From Spongilla lacustris (Eukaryota > Porifera > Demospongiae > Spongillida > Spongillidae): 64,000 bases of DNA. A model generated the notes under the pieces. It was not told where the DNA came from. It did not search any database and worked only from the letters and a program-made list of their open reading frames with translations. A program made the position numbers and the translations under genes. This document shows, in pieces, positions 52,001 to 59,900 of this stretch (position 1 is the first letter of the stretch; each line of letters opens with the position of its first letter). The DNA is taken from positions 8,169,694-8,233,693 of the forward strand of contig OX442429.1 in assembly GCA_949361645.1 (NCBI GenBank), written 5' to 3'.

Positions 52001-52849
52001 CATGCACCTACAGATGCTACCACCACATGCACCAAGCCATGACTCCCTAGATGCTACCATCACATGCACCTACAGATGCTACCACCACATGCACCAAGCC
52101 ATGACTCCCTAGATGCTACCATCACATGCACCTAGCCATGACTCCCTACCTTCCTTCTTGTGTTTTTGTGGTTAATTCTTTCTCCCTCGTTTCATCCTTC
52201 TCAACCTCGACCTTTTCAGCCTGTGGCACAGCAGTTGTGAGTTTTCCCTTGCGAGAAGCAGCGATGAAGTAGCGTTCCAGCACAACAAGCCTCTGGCTGA
52301 GTCTGTTGAGGGACAGCGAGGACTGGCTGGCCCTCTGAGAAAGCTCGTGTTGTTCACAAGTCAGAGCCAACAACGCTTCATTCAGATGTTCAGGAGTTGG
52401 TTCCTAGTAATGAATGGATAGAAGGCTTTGTTAACTCACTCGTGAGAGTTGGAGATATAAATGGCTCCCATCACATCTAACACAGGCCCAATGTCTCAGA
52501 CAAAGGTGCAGACTAGATCAGACCCTATTGCACTGCCACACTAACACAAAGCCCATAGTACTAACTTGGTCCCAGGCCTTCAGTCATAAAATAAGACATG
52601 CACTTGGCCAAGACGACACAAATCATGACTTGGCCCCACAAGTCTATAATGAAAATACTGACTTGGCCCCAGGTCCACTCTTCCAAGAGAGCATTGAAGA
52701 CAGACTTCTTCTCTTCTTCATCTCCTTCAGTCTTGTCCATTTGGTTCATTCCACCTGCCACAATCATCTCTCCATCCTTTACCAATTCGTTCCATAGTTT
52801 GGTCAAACCCTCCGCTGTAAAAGCAGACTAGTGTGCGCAATACGTGCAT

Positions 52850-52894
<45 letters not shown>

Positions 52895-53190
52895 TGTTTG
52901 TGTGTGTGTGGTGAGTCTGTATGAACGACAGGCACTTTCGTTCGTTGAACACAGTATGAGTTTGGTATTAGCAAACTGTTTTCGAGATACGTAACTAAAG
53001 AACTTATACAACGGCACATGTACATATGTACCATACAACGGCACATGTACATATGTACCATATAACGGCACATGTACATATATACCATACAACGGCACAT
53101 GATATACGTACACGTAGATACTATTGCTGTACTAACCCGAAGATGGACTTTTGTCCACTTGCTATCAAAGCGAGGCACAGCCTGCAGCAT
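23581..53190 (-). CDS. HERC2: HERC2, giant HECT and RCC1-like domain E3 ubiquitin ligase
   Basis: Ubiquitin-protein ligase of about 4,800 aa in human, acting in DNA repair and protein turnover (known). The start at 53190 reads [18 protein letters not shown] and splices to [20 protein letters not shown], matching the family N-terminus. About 60 small exons follow in exact family order: RCC1-like block 1, a cytochrome-b5-like domain, MIB/HERC2, UBA-like, CPH, ZZ, DOC, RCC1-like blocks 2 and 3, and HECT. The last exon ends QLPAPPTT and stop at 23581. Many splice joins were checked by frame (for example VGEYQ|CSVN, LLKP|LPVL, KEELE|AAAV). The gene spans 29.6 kb. A large share of its intron sequence is minisatellite, and a tRNA-Tyr gene sits in one intron. 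No frameshift or missing domain was noticed. Exon-level detail needs transcript data. Confidence 0.96.
25300..26825 (-). other. HERC2: HERC2 third RCC1-like domain
   Basis: Seven-blade propeller signature exons: [73 protein letters not shown], then a LGHND blade and [14 protein letters not shown]. In human HERC2 this block lies just before HECT, as here. Confidence 0.93.
26850..26998. repeat. Minisatellite, 33 bp x 4.5, HERC2 intron
   Basis: Unit ATAGTCATGTGACATGCAGG plus ATGTGGGGCCCTG, filling the short intron between LLLWTQR and YPKDW. Confidence 0.93.
27240..28262. repeat. Donor-bearing minisatellite, 27/29 bp x about 37, HERC2
   Basis: In the minus sense each unit contains CCCAAGTGAGCACACC. 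The upstream exon ends ATCCCCCCCAA|GTGAGCACACC (IPPK), so the true donor is the first unit. The next exon resumes in frame as [12 protein letters not shown] near 27140. Confidence 0.93.
28440..28542. repeat. ACACATGTATCCAACAGC x 5-6, HERC2 intron
   Basis: Imperfect 18-20-bp tandem copies in the intron between [12 protein letters not shown] and [10 protein letters not shown]. Confidence 0.85.
29565..30425. repeat. Minisatellite, 29 bp x about 30, HERC2 intron
   Basis: Unit GGGGTGGGGCACAGGGGGTG plus GGTCTTCAT. Three variants (GGGCACAGGGGGTGG, GGGCACAGGGGGCTGG, GGGAAACAGGGGGTGG) recur in blocks, giving a higher-order pattern in the middle of the array. Confidence 0.93.
31090..31260. repeat. Acceptor-side minisatellite, HERC2 intron
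   Basis: Imperfect units of GTGAGGGGTGGGTACATGT. In the minus sense the acceptor ACCCACCCCCTCACAG sits in the last unit and differs from its neighbours (CCCCTCACATG) by little more than T to G. Confidence 0.8.
32055..32370. repeat. Minisatellite, 20 bp x about 15, HERC2 intron
   Basis: Unit AGGACTACAGAGGAATACAG, nearly uniform, between the [10 protein letters not shown] and [10 protein letters not shown] exons. Confidence 0.93.
32771..32827. repeat. Hairpin with roughly 25-bp arms, HERC2 intron
   Basis: Left arm CCCTCACAGATCCCTGAA pairs with right arm TTCAGGGGATCTGTGAGGG, with one G bulge and a 2-nt gap. The same CCCTGAAGCACTACCTCCCT phrase occurs three times just upstream and once near 31719. 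Confidence 0.75.
32845..33000. repeat. Donor-bearing minisatellite, 22-24 bp x 7, HERC2
   Basis: In the minus sense the unit is CAGCAGTGAGTGGGAGGGGG. The exon ends GGCAACCAGCA|GTGAGT (GHGNQ, then Q split) and rejoins at [11 protein letters not shown]. All copies repeat the same donor. Confidence 0.92.
33845..34010. repeat. Minisatellite, 29 bp x 6, HERC2 intron
   Basis: Unit AGCCAGCCCTTAAAGGCAGT plus GGTGTGTGT, within the DOC-domain intron. Confidence 0.92.
34862..34900. repeat. (CA)n microsatellite, HERC2 intron
   Basis: About 19 CA units between the CPH/linker exon and the ZZ exon. Confidence 0.9.
35205..35405. repeat. Minisatellite, 22 bp x 9, HERC2 intron
   Basis: Unit CCTCCCCCACCTACATACCA, very uniform, just after the donor that follows VVTPK. 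Confidence 0.93.
36785..37580. repeat. Donor-bearing minisatellite, about 38 units, HERC2
   Basis: In the minus sense the unit is GAGCTGGAGGTATGTATG with variable (GTAT)n. The exon ends GAAGAGCTGGAG|GTATGT (KEELE) and rejoins at GCAGCTGCTGTG (AAAV). The unit therefore holds nine exon bases plus the donor. Small changes (CTGTAG, CTTTAG) mark a few copies. Confidence 0.93.
38205..38470. repeat. Donor-bearing repeat, about 43 bp x 6, HERC2
   Basis: In the minus sense the unit is CCTATGGGTCTTCTAAAGCC followed by TGTAAGAGTGTGCTTG. The real exon ends CTAAAGCCT|GTAAGAG (LLKP) and rejoins at CTGCCTGTTCTC (LPVL). Each copy carries about 24 exon bases plus the donor. Two copies have CATTTGTAAGAG instead. 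Confidence 0.93.
39088..39150. repeat. (CA)n microsatellite forming a HERC2 donor
   Basis: About 31 CA units. In the minus sense the exon ends AGCAAAGCAG|GTGTGTGT, and the frame resumes as [11 protein letters not shown], so the microsatellite is the 5' splice site. Confidence 0.9.
40285..40545 (-). other. HERC2: HERC2 MIB/HERC2 domain
   Basis: Reads [18 protein letters not shown], then [20 protein letters not shown] and [13 protein letters not shown] over two exons. Same sequence landmarks as human HERC2. Confidence 0.92.
40850..41180. repeat. Minisatellite, 18 bp x 18, HERC2 intron
   Basis: Unit AGGAAGTGAAGAGAATAC. In the minus sense it is pyrimidine-rich (TTCTCTTCACTTCCTG) and lies just upstream of an acceptor. 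Because 18 is a multiple of 3, false ORFs appear in several frames. Confidence 0.93.
43005..43180. repeat. Donor-bearing minisatellite, 30 bp x 6, HERC2
   Basis: In the minus sense the unit is GTGGGAGAGTACCATGTAGG followed by GTGCTGAG. The exon ends GGAGAGTACCAG|GTAGGG (VGEYQ) and rejoins at TGCTCTGTGAAT (CSVN). The inner copies have CATGTAGGG where the real donor has CAGGTAGGG. Confidence 0.92.
43165..43445 (-). other. HERC2: HERC2 cytochrome-b5-like domain
   Basis: The first half is [20 protein letters not shown] and [10 protein letters not shown]. An intron follows, then [20 protein letters not shown] and [19 protein letters not shown]. The HPGG heme motif is replaced by APCG, but the second heme-ligand position (VGHS) is kept. 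Confidence 0.88.
44085..44390. repeat. Minisatellite, about 25 bp x 12, HERC2 intron
   Basis: Unit GGGAGATGTGAGGGTGGGGA plus GGTGA, upstream (minus sense) of the exon [14 protein letters not shown]. Confidence 0.92.
46345..46510. repeat. Minisatellite, about 31 bp x 5, HERC2 intron
   Basis: Unit CACCCAGAAGGGTTGCCTGA plus ACACCAGTACA, between two blade exons of the first RCC1-like domain. Confidence 0.92.
47330..48350. repeat. Minisatellite, 33 bp x about 31, HERC2 intron
   Basis: Unit GTGAAGGTAGCCCATTACAC plus AGTGCTCTACATA. Variants are TGCACA, TACACA, TACATA and GCTGTACATA. The unit is free of stops in several frames, so ORFs of 350-420 codons appear that are not genes. Confidence 0.95.
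48918..49130. repeat. Donor-bearing minisatellite, 32 bp x 6-7, HERC2
   Basis: In the minus sense the unit is GTGAGGCCTTTGGAGGGGGA plus ATGGGCTGTTTG. The first, authentic donor is GGCCATG|GTGAGACTTTTGCA, a diverged unit. The frame resumes as [11 protein letters not shown] at about 46945. Confidence 0.92.
49674..49815 (-). other. 142-nt HERC2 intron containing a tRNA gene
   Basis: Donor CCGCAG|GTGAATTACATG at 49815, acceptor TTTAAATTACAG at 49674, exon frame [10 protein letters not shown]. Only 16 nt lie before the tRNA and 41 nt after it. The 41 nt contain two T-runs (minus sense) that lie where both a Pol III terminator and a polypyrimidine tract are expected. Confidence 0.88.
49715..49799 (-). 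tRNA. tRNA-Tyr(GTA): tRNA-Tyr (anticodon GTA), 12-nt intron
   Basis: Acceptor stem CCTTCGA/TCGAAGG with discriminator A, A-box TAGCTCAGCTGG, anticodon arm GTGGA-CTGTAG[intron]A-TCCAT, T arm GCTGG-TTCAATC-CCGGC. The 12-nt intron TGGTTAACTGAT lies between positions 37 and 38, the canonical place, and tRNA-Tyr genes of animals normally have one. All stems pair fully. A run of seven T (49706-49712, minus sense) follows at once. Confidence 0.96.
50810..51020. repeat. Minisatellite, 31 bp x 7, HERC2 intron
   Basis: Unit CATCCATAGGCATGTGACCT plus CAGCCCCAGGT. The authentic donor nearby (minus sense CCTGGGGTAAGGAGGTC) resembles the unit's CCTGGGGCTGAGGTC, but the link is weaker than at other loci. 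Confidence 0.92.
51555..52145. repeat. Minisatellite, 37 bp x about 16, HERC2 intron
   Basis: Unit CTAGCCATGACTCCCTAGAT plus GCTACCATCACATGCAC. In the minus sense it begins directly at the donor: AAGGAAG|GTAGGGAGTCATGG, with copies reading TCTAGGGAGTCATGG. Confidence 0.93.
52853..52892. repeat. (GT)n microsatellite, HERC2 intron 1
   Basis: About 20 GT units close to the exon 2 acceptor. Intron 1 also has a GGCACATGTACATATGTACC repeat near 53010-53100. Confidence 0.88.
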
Positions 53191-53530
53191 GTTTCAAGAC
53201 TTGGAGGCCATATTTTATTACGTATTGTATGCATTCTCGTAAATTTAGAACACCTTATTAAATGAAAGGGTCTGGGTACTAGTATTAGGGACAGCGGAGA
53301 CAAGGGCGGAGGTGGTATCGCTTTGTTTTTCCACTAACATCCCATTCTCCTCCCTCCCTTCAGCGGAGGGAGTGGGGTGGAGGATGAAAAAGGGCACAGC
53401 CGCACAGCGCGAGCGGAATTGATATCCATTATTGTATTAAGCGTTATTGTAGCACGTGATGAAAATGCTTATACAAAAAAATAAGTAAATTCTATTACTA
53501 TATTACAGTACTTATAAAGCTTAACGTTAG
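53191..53530. promoter_or_regulatory. Bidirectional promoter, HERC2 / GRAF-type gene
   Basis: 340 bp between divergent start codons. A CACGTGAT E-box at 53453-53458 lies 73 bp before the plus-strand start. A purine/pyrimidine-rich stretch (CCTCCCTCCCTTC) is near 53350. No TATA box is evident. Confidence 0.6.
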
Positions 53531-53948
53531 ATGGCGGAACCTGAGAGGGAAGGACTACCGCCTCTTGAGTACAGTGATTGTTTTCTAGATTCACCAAGTT
53601 TCAGAGATCTAATAGACTTGTATGACAAAGAACTCGAGGCAAATGGAGCAGAAGTAAAAGCTCTCATAAAAGGATGTCAGAGTATGATCCTTGCTACTGA
53701 AGGTACCGTTACTTCTTTCTTCCTGCGTGTCACGACGCGGCAGTAGTGCAATGTGTTACTAAATTTGATTACATTTTGACGACAGAGTACTCCAAAGTAC
53801 AGCAATCGTTCGCACTTCAGCTTGCGAAGTTTAAGTTCAAGACTATCGGGGAAGAGAAGACTGAGGACGAGCAGCTAATAAGTGAGTTGATTGGGTACGA
53901 TGAACGAGGCTGTTGGAGCTAATGTCCATTCTAGCTTTGTGTGTGTGT

Positions 53949-53988
<40 letters not shown>

Positions 53989-56900
53989 ATTTGTAAAGTA
54001 TGGTTTGGATTGAAGCATGATGGAGTGTTTTACAATATGCAAGGTATGTATCATTGCATTTCTTCCTCTCCCCTGCTCCAATACCACCCACCGCTGTCAT
54101 GGTGCATAGTGCACTCGTTTCAGACCTTTGCAAAACTCCTTTTGGCCATTGAAGAGTATCGACGCAACATGGTGAGAACCAGTATCCCCACACCAACAGC
54201 TGGTTGTTAATTTGTACAACTTGTGTGCACAAATGTTATGGTGTCTTCTTGTGAGGTGATGTGGCCATATCTCCCATATTGTGAGGTGGCCATATCTCCC
54301 ATATTGTGAGGTGGCCATATCTCCCATATTGTGAGGTGGCCATATCTCCCATATTGTGAGGTGGCCATATCTCCCATATTGTGAGGTGGCCATATCTCCC
54401 ATATTGTGAGGTGGCCATATCTCCATGTGTGATGTGGCCATATCTCCCATATTGTGAGGTGGCCATATCTCCATGTGTGATGTGGCCATATCTCCATGTG
54501 TGATGTGGCCATATCTCCATGTGTGAGGTGGCCATATCTCCATGTGTGATGTGGCCATATCTCCATGTGTGATGTGGCCATATCTCCATGTGTGATGTGG
54601 CCATATCTCCATGTGTGATGTGGCCATATCTCCATGTGTGATGTGGCCATATCTCCATGTGTGATGTGGCCATATCTCCCATATTGTGAGGTGGCCATAT
54701 CTCCATGTGTGATGTGGCCATATCTCCCATATTGTGAGGTGGCCATATCTCCATGTGTGATGTGGCCATATCTCCCATATTGTGAGGTGGCCATATCTCC
54801 ATGTGTGATGTGGCCATATCTCCATGCAGATTGAAACAATCAGGGTACGCCTTCTTAATACTCTGGATAATTTCAGGAAAGAGCAGGTTCACAAAGCTAG
54901 GGTAGGTACATGTGCACACGCACATATGATGTAGGTACACACGTGCACACACACATACGATGTAGGTATGCACTTGCGCACACACATATGATACCTCACT
55001 TATTATACAGGACGAAAAGAAGAAATTTGAAAAATGTGCAGAAAAATATTATACAACTTTGGACAGCTATCTTCGTATGTCGGTGAAGAAAAAAGAGCCA
55101 AATCTCCAGGAAGTAAGCTTTTAGGAGAGGGAGGTGTGGCATCTGGAGAGGGTTAGGGGTGGGGCATTGGAGAGGGTTAGAGAAAGGTAGGGCATCTGGA
55201 GAGGGTTAGGGTGGGGCATTGGAGAGGGTTAGGGGTGGGGCATTGGAGAGGGTTAGAGGAGGTGTTGCATCTGGAGAGGGTTAGGGGTGGGGCATCTGGA
55301 GAGGGTTAGGGGGTGGGGCATTGGAGAGGGTTAGAGGGTGGGACATCTGGAGAGGGTTAGGGGGTGAGGCATTGGAGAGGGTTAGGGGGTGAGGCATTGG
55401 AGAGGGTTAGGGGGTGGGACATCTGGAGAGGGTTAGGGGGTGGGACATCTGGAGAGGGTTAGGGGAGGTGTGGCATCTGGAGAGGGTTAGAGGAGGTGTG
55501 GCATCTGGAGAGGGTTAGGGGGAGGTGGGACATCTGGAGAGGGTTAGGGGTGGGCATTGGAGAGGGTTAGGGGAGGTGTGGCATCTGGAGAGGGTTAGGG
55601 GAGGTGTGGCATCTGGAGAGGGTTAGGGGAGGTGTGGCATCTGGAGAGGGTTAGGGGGAGGTGGGGCATCTGGAGAGGGTTAGGGGGTGGGGCTTTGGTA
55701 GTCTGTATTATTGAGACCAAATGGTTAGTTGCAGTTTATTGATATCCTCAGAATAACTCACAGCTAGAGAGGGATGCGGCTGGCTTTAAGCAGGCGGCCT
55801 TTGACTACGCCTGCAAGCTCCAGGACGTGCACGCCATCAAGCAGTATGAACTGGTTGAACCAGTAAGTTACTGGATGGGCTAACTTATCATAATGAGATT
55901 CATATGTTGTTTAACCATGCTCTCATGACTCAACATACCTGGCCATTTATAGCAGGCTGGTCAATGAGCCAATTATATTAAATGGTGGGAGAGGATTAGG
56001 TGGGTGTGGAGGTTAGATGGGAGGATTAGGTGGGTGTGGGGGTTAGATGGGAGGATTAGGTGTAGGTGTGGGGAAGGAATGGTAGGCATTGCAGCACACT
56101 TACAATTGATGACAATTTTAGGGAGGGGGAGGAGGCTGCTTATATATGTTCTCTTGCAGATCATTGGCTACATTGGTGATCTTGCCACTTTTCTGCACCA
56201 AGCCTATGATGAGGTGACATCCCATAAGAGTGAGCTGCAACAAGTACAGTTCAAAGTTCAAATAGTATGTTTGCTTTGGGCCACACCCACAAGTGACTGT
56301 ACACGCCTCTTGTGTGTGTAGCTCAGGGAGACTCATGAAAGTGAGCAGGAGAAGGCTTACCAACTGAAGGCCCAAGTCATTGAGGTGATTTGTGCGTCAT
56401 TGTGTTTTGATCTTGGGTTGAATCCATGTACAAATTCTCTTCCATTTCCTGATTTACCTCCCATCTCCCCCCCATCCCTCCTTGTCACCTCCTCCCCATC
56501 TCCAGGAAGGGGAGGCTGGTATTATGCAACATCCTGAGTTTATCAGACAGGGTCAACTGATGGTGCAGGACAAGAGAGGGGCAGGTGAGATGGATAGGGC
56601 CTGCTACAGAGGGATAGGGCCTGCTAGGGCCTGCTACAGAGGGATAGGGCCTGCTAGGGCCTGCTACAGAGCGATAGGGCCTGCTTCTGAAATTGCAGTT
56701 ATGACAGTTCATGTGATGATCATGTGACTTCAAACATGTGTCGTAGAATGAATCAGGACTTTCCTCCTTCCTCTCTCTCCTCCCTCTCTTCTTCCTCTCT
56801 CTCCCTCTCTCCTTCCTCTCTCTCCTCCCTCTCTCTCCTCCCTCTCCCTCCTTCCCCCTCTTCCTCCCTCTCCACACACAGTTGGTCAGACTTGGCACCG

Positions 56901-59900
56901 TTACTTCTGCCAGTTCAAGAAGAAGGACCTAGGTGTTGGTGTTGGTGGTGTTGGCAAGACTAAGACAAAGCTTCTCAAGTTGACTCCTGCTGGGCGCCAT
57001 GCTGGTGTGGTATGTTGGAGGGTGTGTGAAGGTGGAGGTGGGAGGGTGTGTGAAGGTGGAGGTGGGAGGGTGTGTGAAGGTGGAGGTGGGAGGGTGTGTG
57101 AAGGGGGAGGTGGGAGGGTGTGTGGAGGGGGAGGTGGGAGGATATGTGGTGCCATACATACATATGGCTATGAACATACATGTATATGTACTCTACCTAG
57201 ATACCCTCTTCTGAGTTTCTTGAGGTGCTGGATTGTGTTAGGTGCAAGGCTGACGACGTGGACAGAAAGTTCTGCTTCGAAGTGGACGTTCTGATATCAA
57301 AGTAAGGCTACTCCTCCCCAGGCTTTAATCACACACAAGGTGCTCCATAGGGAGCAGAAGAAGTACTTGATGCAAGCCTTCTCTGAAGAGGCCAGGAAGC
57401 AGTGGCTGGAGACCATGGAAGGGAAGGAGCCAGTAAGTTGGGTGTGTGGTGCCTGTTATAGGAAGTACCTGATCCCCCCCCCCCCCCCTTCCCCTGCAGA
57501 CATATGTGACCATGAAGAAGGAGGACAACACTAGCAACAGTATGGGAGGGAGGGTGGGACATGGCAGGGAGGGTGGGACATGGCAGGGTGTGGGGCATGT
57601 GATGTGGTAAGCTTAATGTATATCATCACATCACAGAGCTTACACCTGAGGGTCTTGAGTTTGTGAAGAAGTGTTTGGAGTTAATTGAAAAAAGAGGTAT
57701 GTGGGTGTGTGCTTGTCTGTGTGCCCACATCACTGGGGTGCTCACTTGAGCAGGTGGCATGGAGGAGGAGGGGATATACCGCAAACCTGGGATCATTGCC
57801 AAGTGTTCTAAGCTGGTTAAAGATTTTGCAGACAGGAAATTAAAAGTATCAGAGATGGATCACCTGGATGAGTATGAGTGGGACAATAAGACCATCTCCA
57901 GTGCTGTTAGAGCGTATCTTGGGTAAGGAAGGGGAGGGGCTCTGTGAGGCTATGTGTGAAGGGGGAGGGGCTCTGTGAGGCTGTGTGTGAAGGGCAGGGC
58001 TCTGTGAGACTATGTGAGGAAGGGGGAGGGGCTCAGGCTATGTGTGAAGGGGGAGGGGCTCTGAGACTGTGTGAGGAAGGGGGAGGGGCTCTGTGAGGCT
58101 ATGTGTGATAGTGTACTTTGTCATGCCCCCAGCAAACAGTTATGTGAGCCATTGATGACATTTGCACTACATGAACAATTGATTGCTGCAGCTAGTAAGT
58201 TGTTACCATAGATACCATGTTTATTGCTGCATGCACACAATCTGGTGGTCTAGGTGGGCAGGCTAAACATTGGTGTCAAAACCAATACTCCTTCATAATT
58301 AGCATGGTAACTTGCTTAATCTTTAATCTCCAGATGTCCTATGCTTAGGATGCAAGTTAAAATTGATTTTTAACAAACCCGTATGAAAAACTCATTGGAC
58401 TGTAGAAATGGTTAGAATTCTTGCGATTCTTTGAGGACCTCAAATAGTTGTGTTTTTCATAAATCGTGAAGCAATTTCATGTACCAACAAGTAATGTTTT
58501 CAAAGAAGCGGGTAGTAAGACATGTCTTTTGCACTTATTTGTCAGTTGCATGTTTTGGGATAGCCAAGAGGATTGACACAATCTTGAAAACATATAGTGT
58601 GTTTTTGGTAAAAATGGCAAAACCCATTAGAGTTATACTTGTCATAATGCATTTTTAAGAACCACATCTATTTTTTGTGCATGGACATTGGTGTGATTAG
58701 ATTGACAATTGTTAAAGGTAGCACGATAGTCACATCGAACAAATGTAGAGAAATGGATGCCAAAAACCTATTTACCACCAAGTTTGCAACAGGGGGTGGG
58801 TTTAGGAATATATATAAACATAGGGGGTGGGCAAAAATAAAAGTCTTCCCTCTGCACCGTTAAATGGCACGCCATGCAGTTTTATTTTGACATGGCATAT
58901 ATAAACCAGGGGGTGGGTTAGTCAAATTAGGGGCAAACCAGGGGGTGGGGGCGGTAAATCCCTGATTTCTATTATTGGTTCTACACGTAGGACATTGCAT
59001 GATTTAAATGGTTGAATGGCAAGTCAGTGCATGTAGTAGTAGAGCATCGATGACTGATCATGTTAGGGTCATGTTAGGATCATGTTAGGGTCATGTCAGG
59101 GTGATCATGTTAGGGTCATGTTAGGATCATGTTAGGATGATCATGTTAGGGTCATGTTAGGGATCGCACACAAACACACACACTTGTTTGAGTGGCCATA
59201 TTAAACGGGGTGGCTGCGTTATGTACTGTGGTCCCACCCATGTGCAGAGATCAATGACCATGAGAAGCGTGTTGAGTGCATCAAAGAGGTGGTGGACCAA
59301 CTCCCACCAGCCAACAGGGAAGTGTTGGCTGTCATTATTGCACACCTGTACAAGTAAGTAACCTTGCAAGCCACGCCCCCCATTACAGATATCTCTTATT
59401 TAAAAGAATTCAGGCACTTTCAGATAAGAACTTCATGAAGGCAAGCAATCTGGGTGTGGTGTTTGGACCAACTCTAATGAGGCCTGAGAGAGAGTCTGTG
59501 GCCACTATTGTGGACATCAAGTACCAGAACATTGTGGTGGAAGTGATGATTTTAGAGATCTATAAGGTGGGGTGTGGGGGAAGTGAGAATGTGTGTGGAA
59601 TGAGTGAGGGTGTGGGATCGGTATGAGGCTGTCAGTGGGTGTACATGCTACATCTTATGTGGTATTTTAACACAACAGATATTCCCTGAGGATGGTTCGA
59701 CCACGCCCCCACCAAGACCTGCCAGACCTACTGAGGATAACAAATCAGTGGCTCCTCCCACTGTGGCTCCTCCCACTGTGGAGGCCAGGAGTCCCTCAGT
59801 GTCCTCTGTATCCTCTGACGTGAGACCTTCTGAGAACACACTACCAGAGGTCTTCATTCCAACTAGACCACCGAGAAGGGAGAAAGAAAGGTTTGTGTAC

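Noticed and set aside
52800..52829. Acceptor TTTTACAG|CGGAGG for HERC2 exon 2
   Set aside because: It would bring an immediate stop in frame. The upstream CACACTAG gives [12 protein letters not shown], which matches the family.
57302..57348. Acceptor CCCCAG|GCTTTAATC in the GRAF-type gene
   Set aside because: Would place a stop in frame; the acceptor CTCCATAG|GGAGCAG keeps the PH-domain frame.
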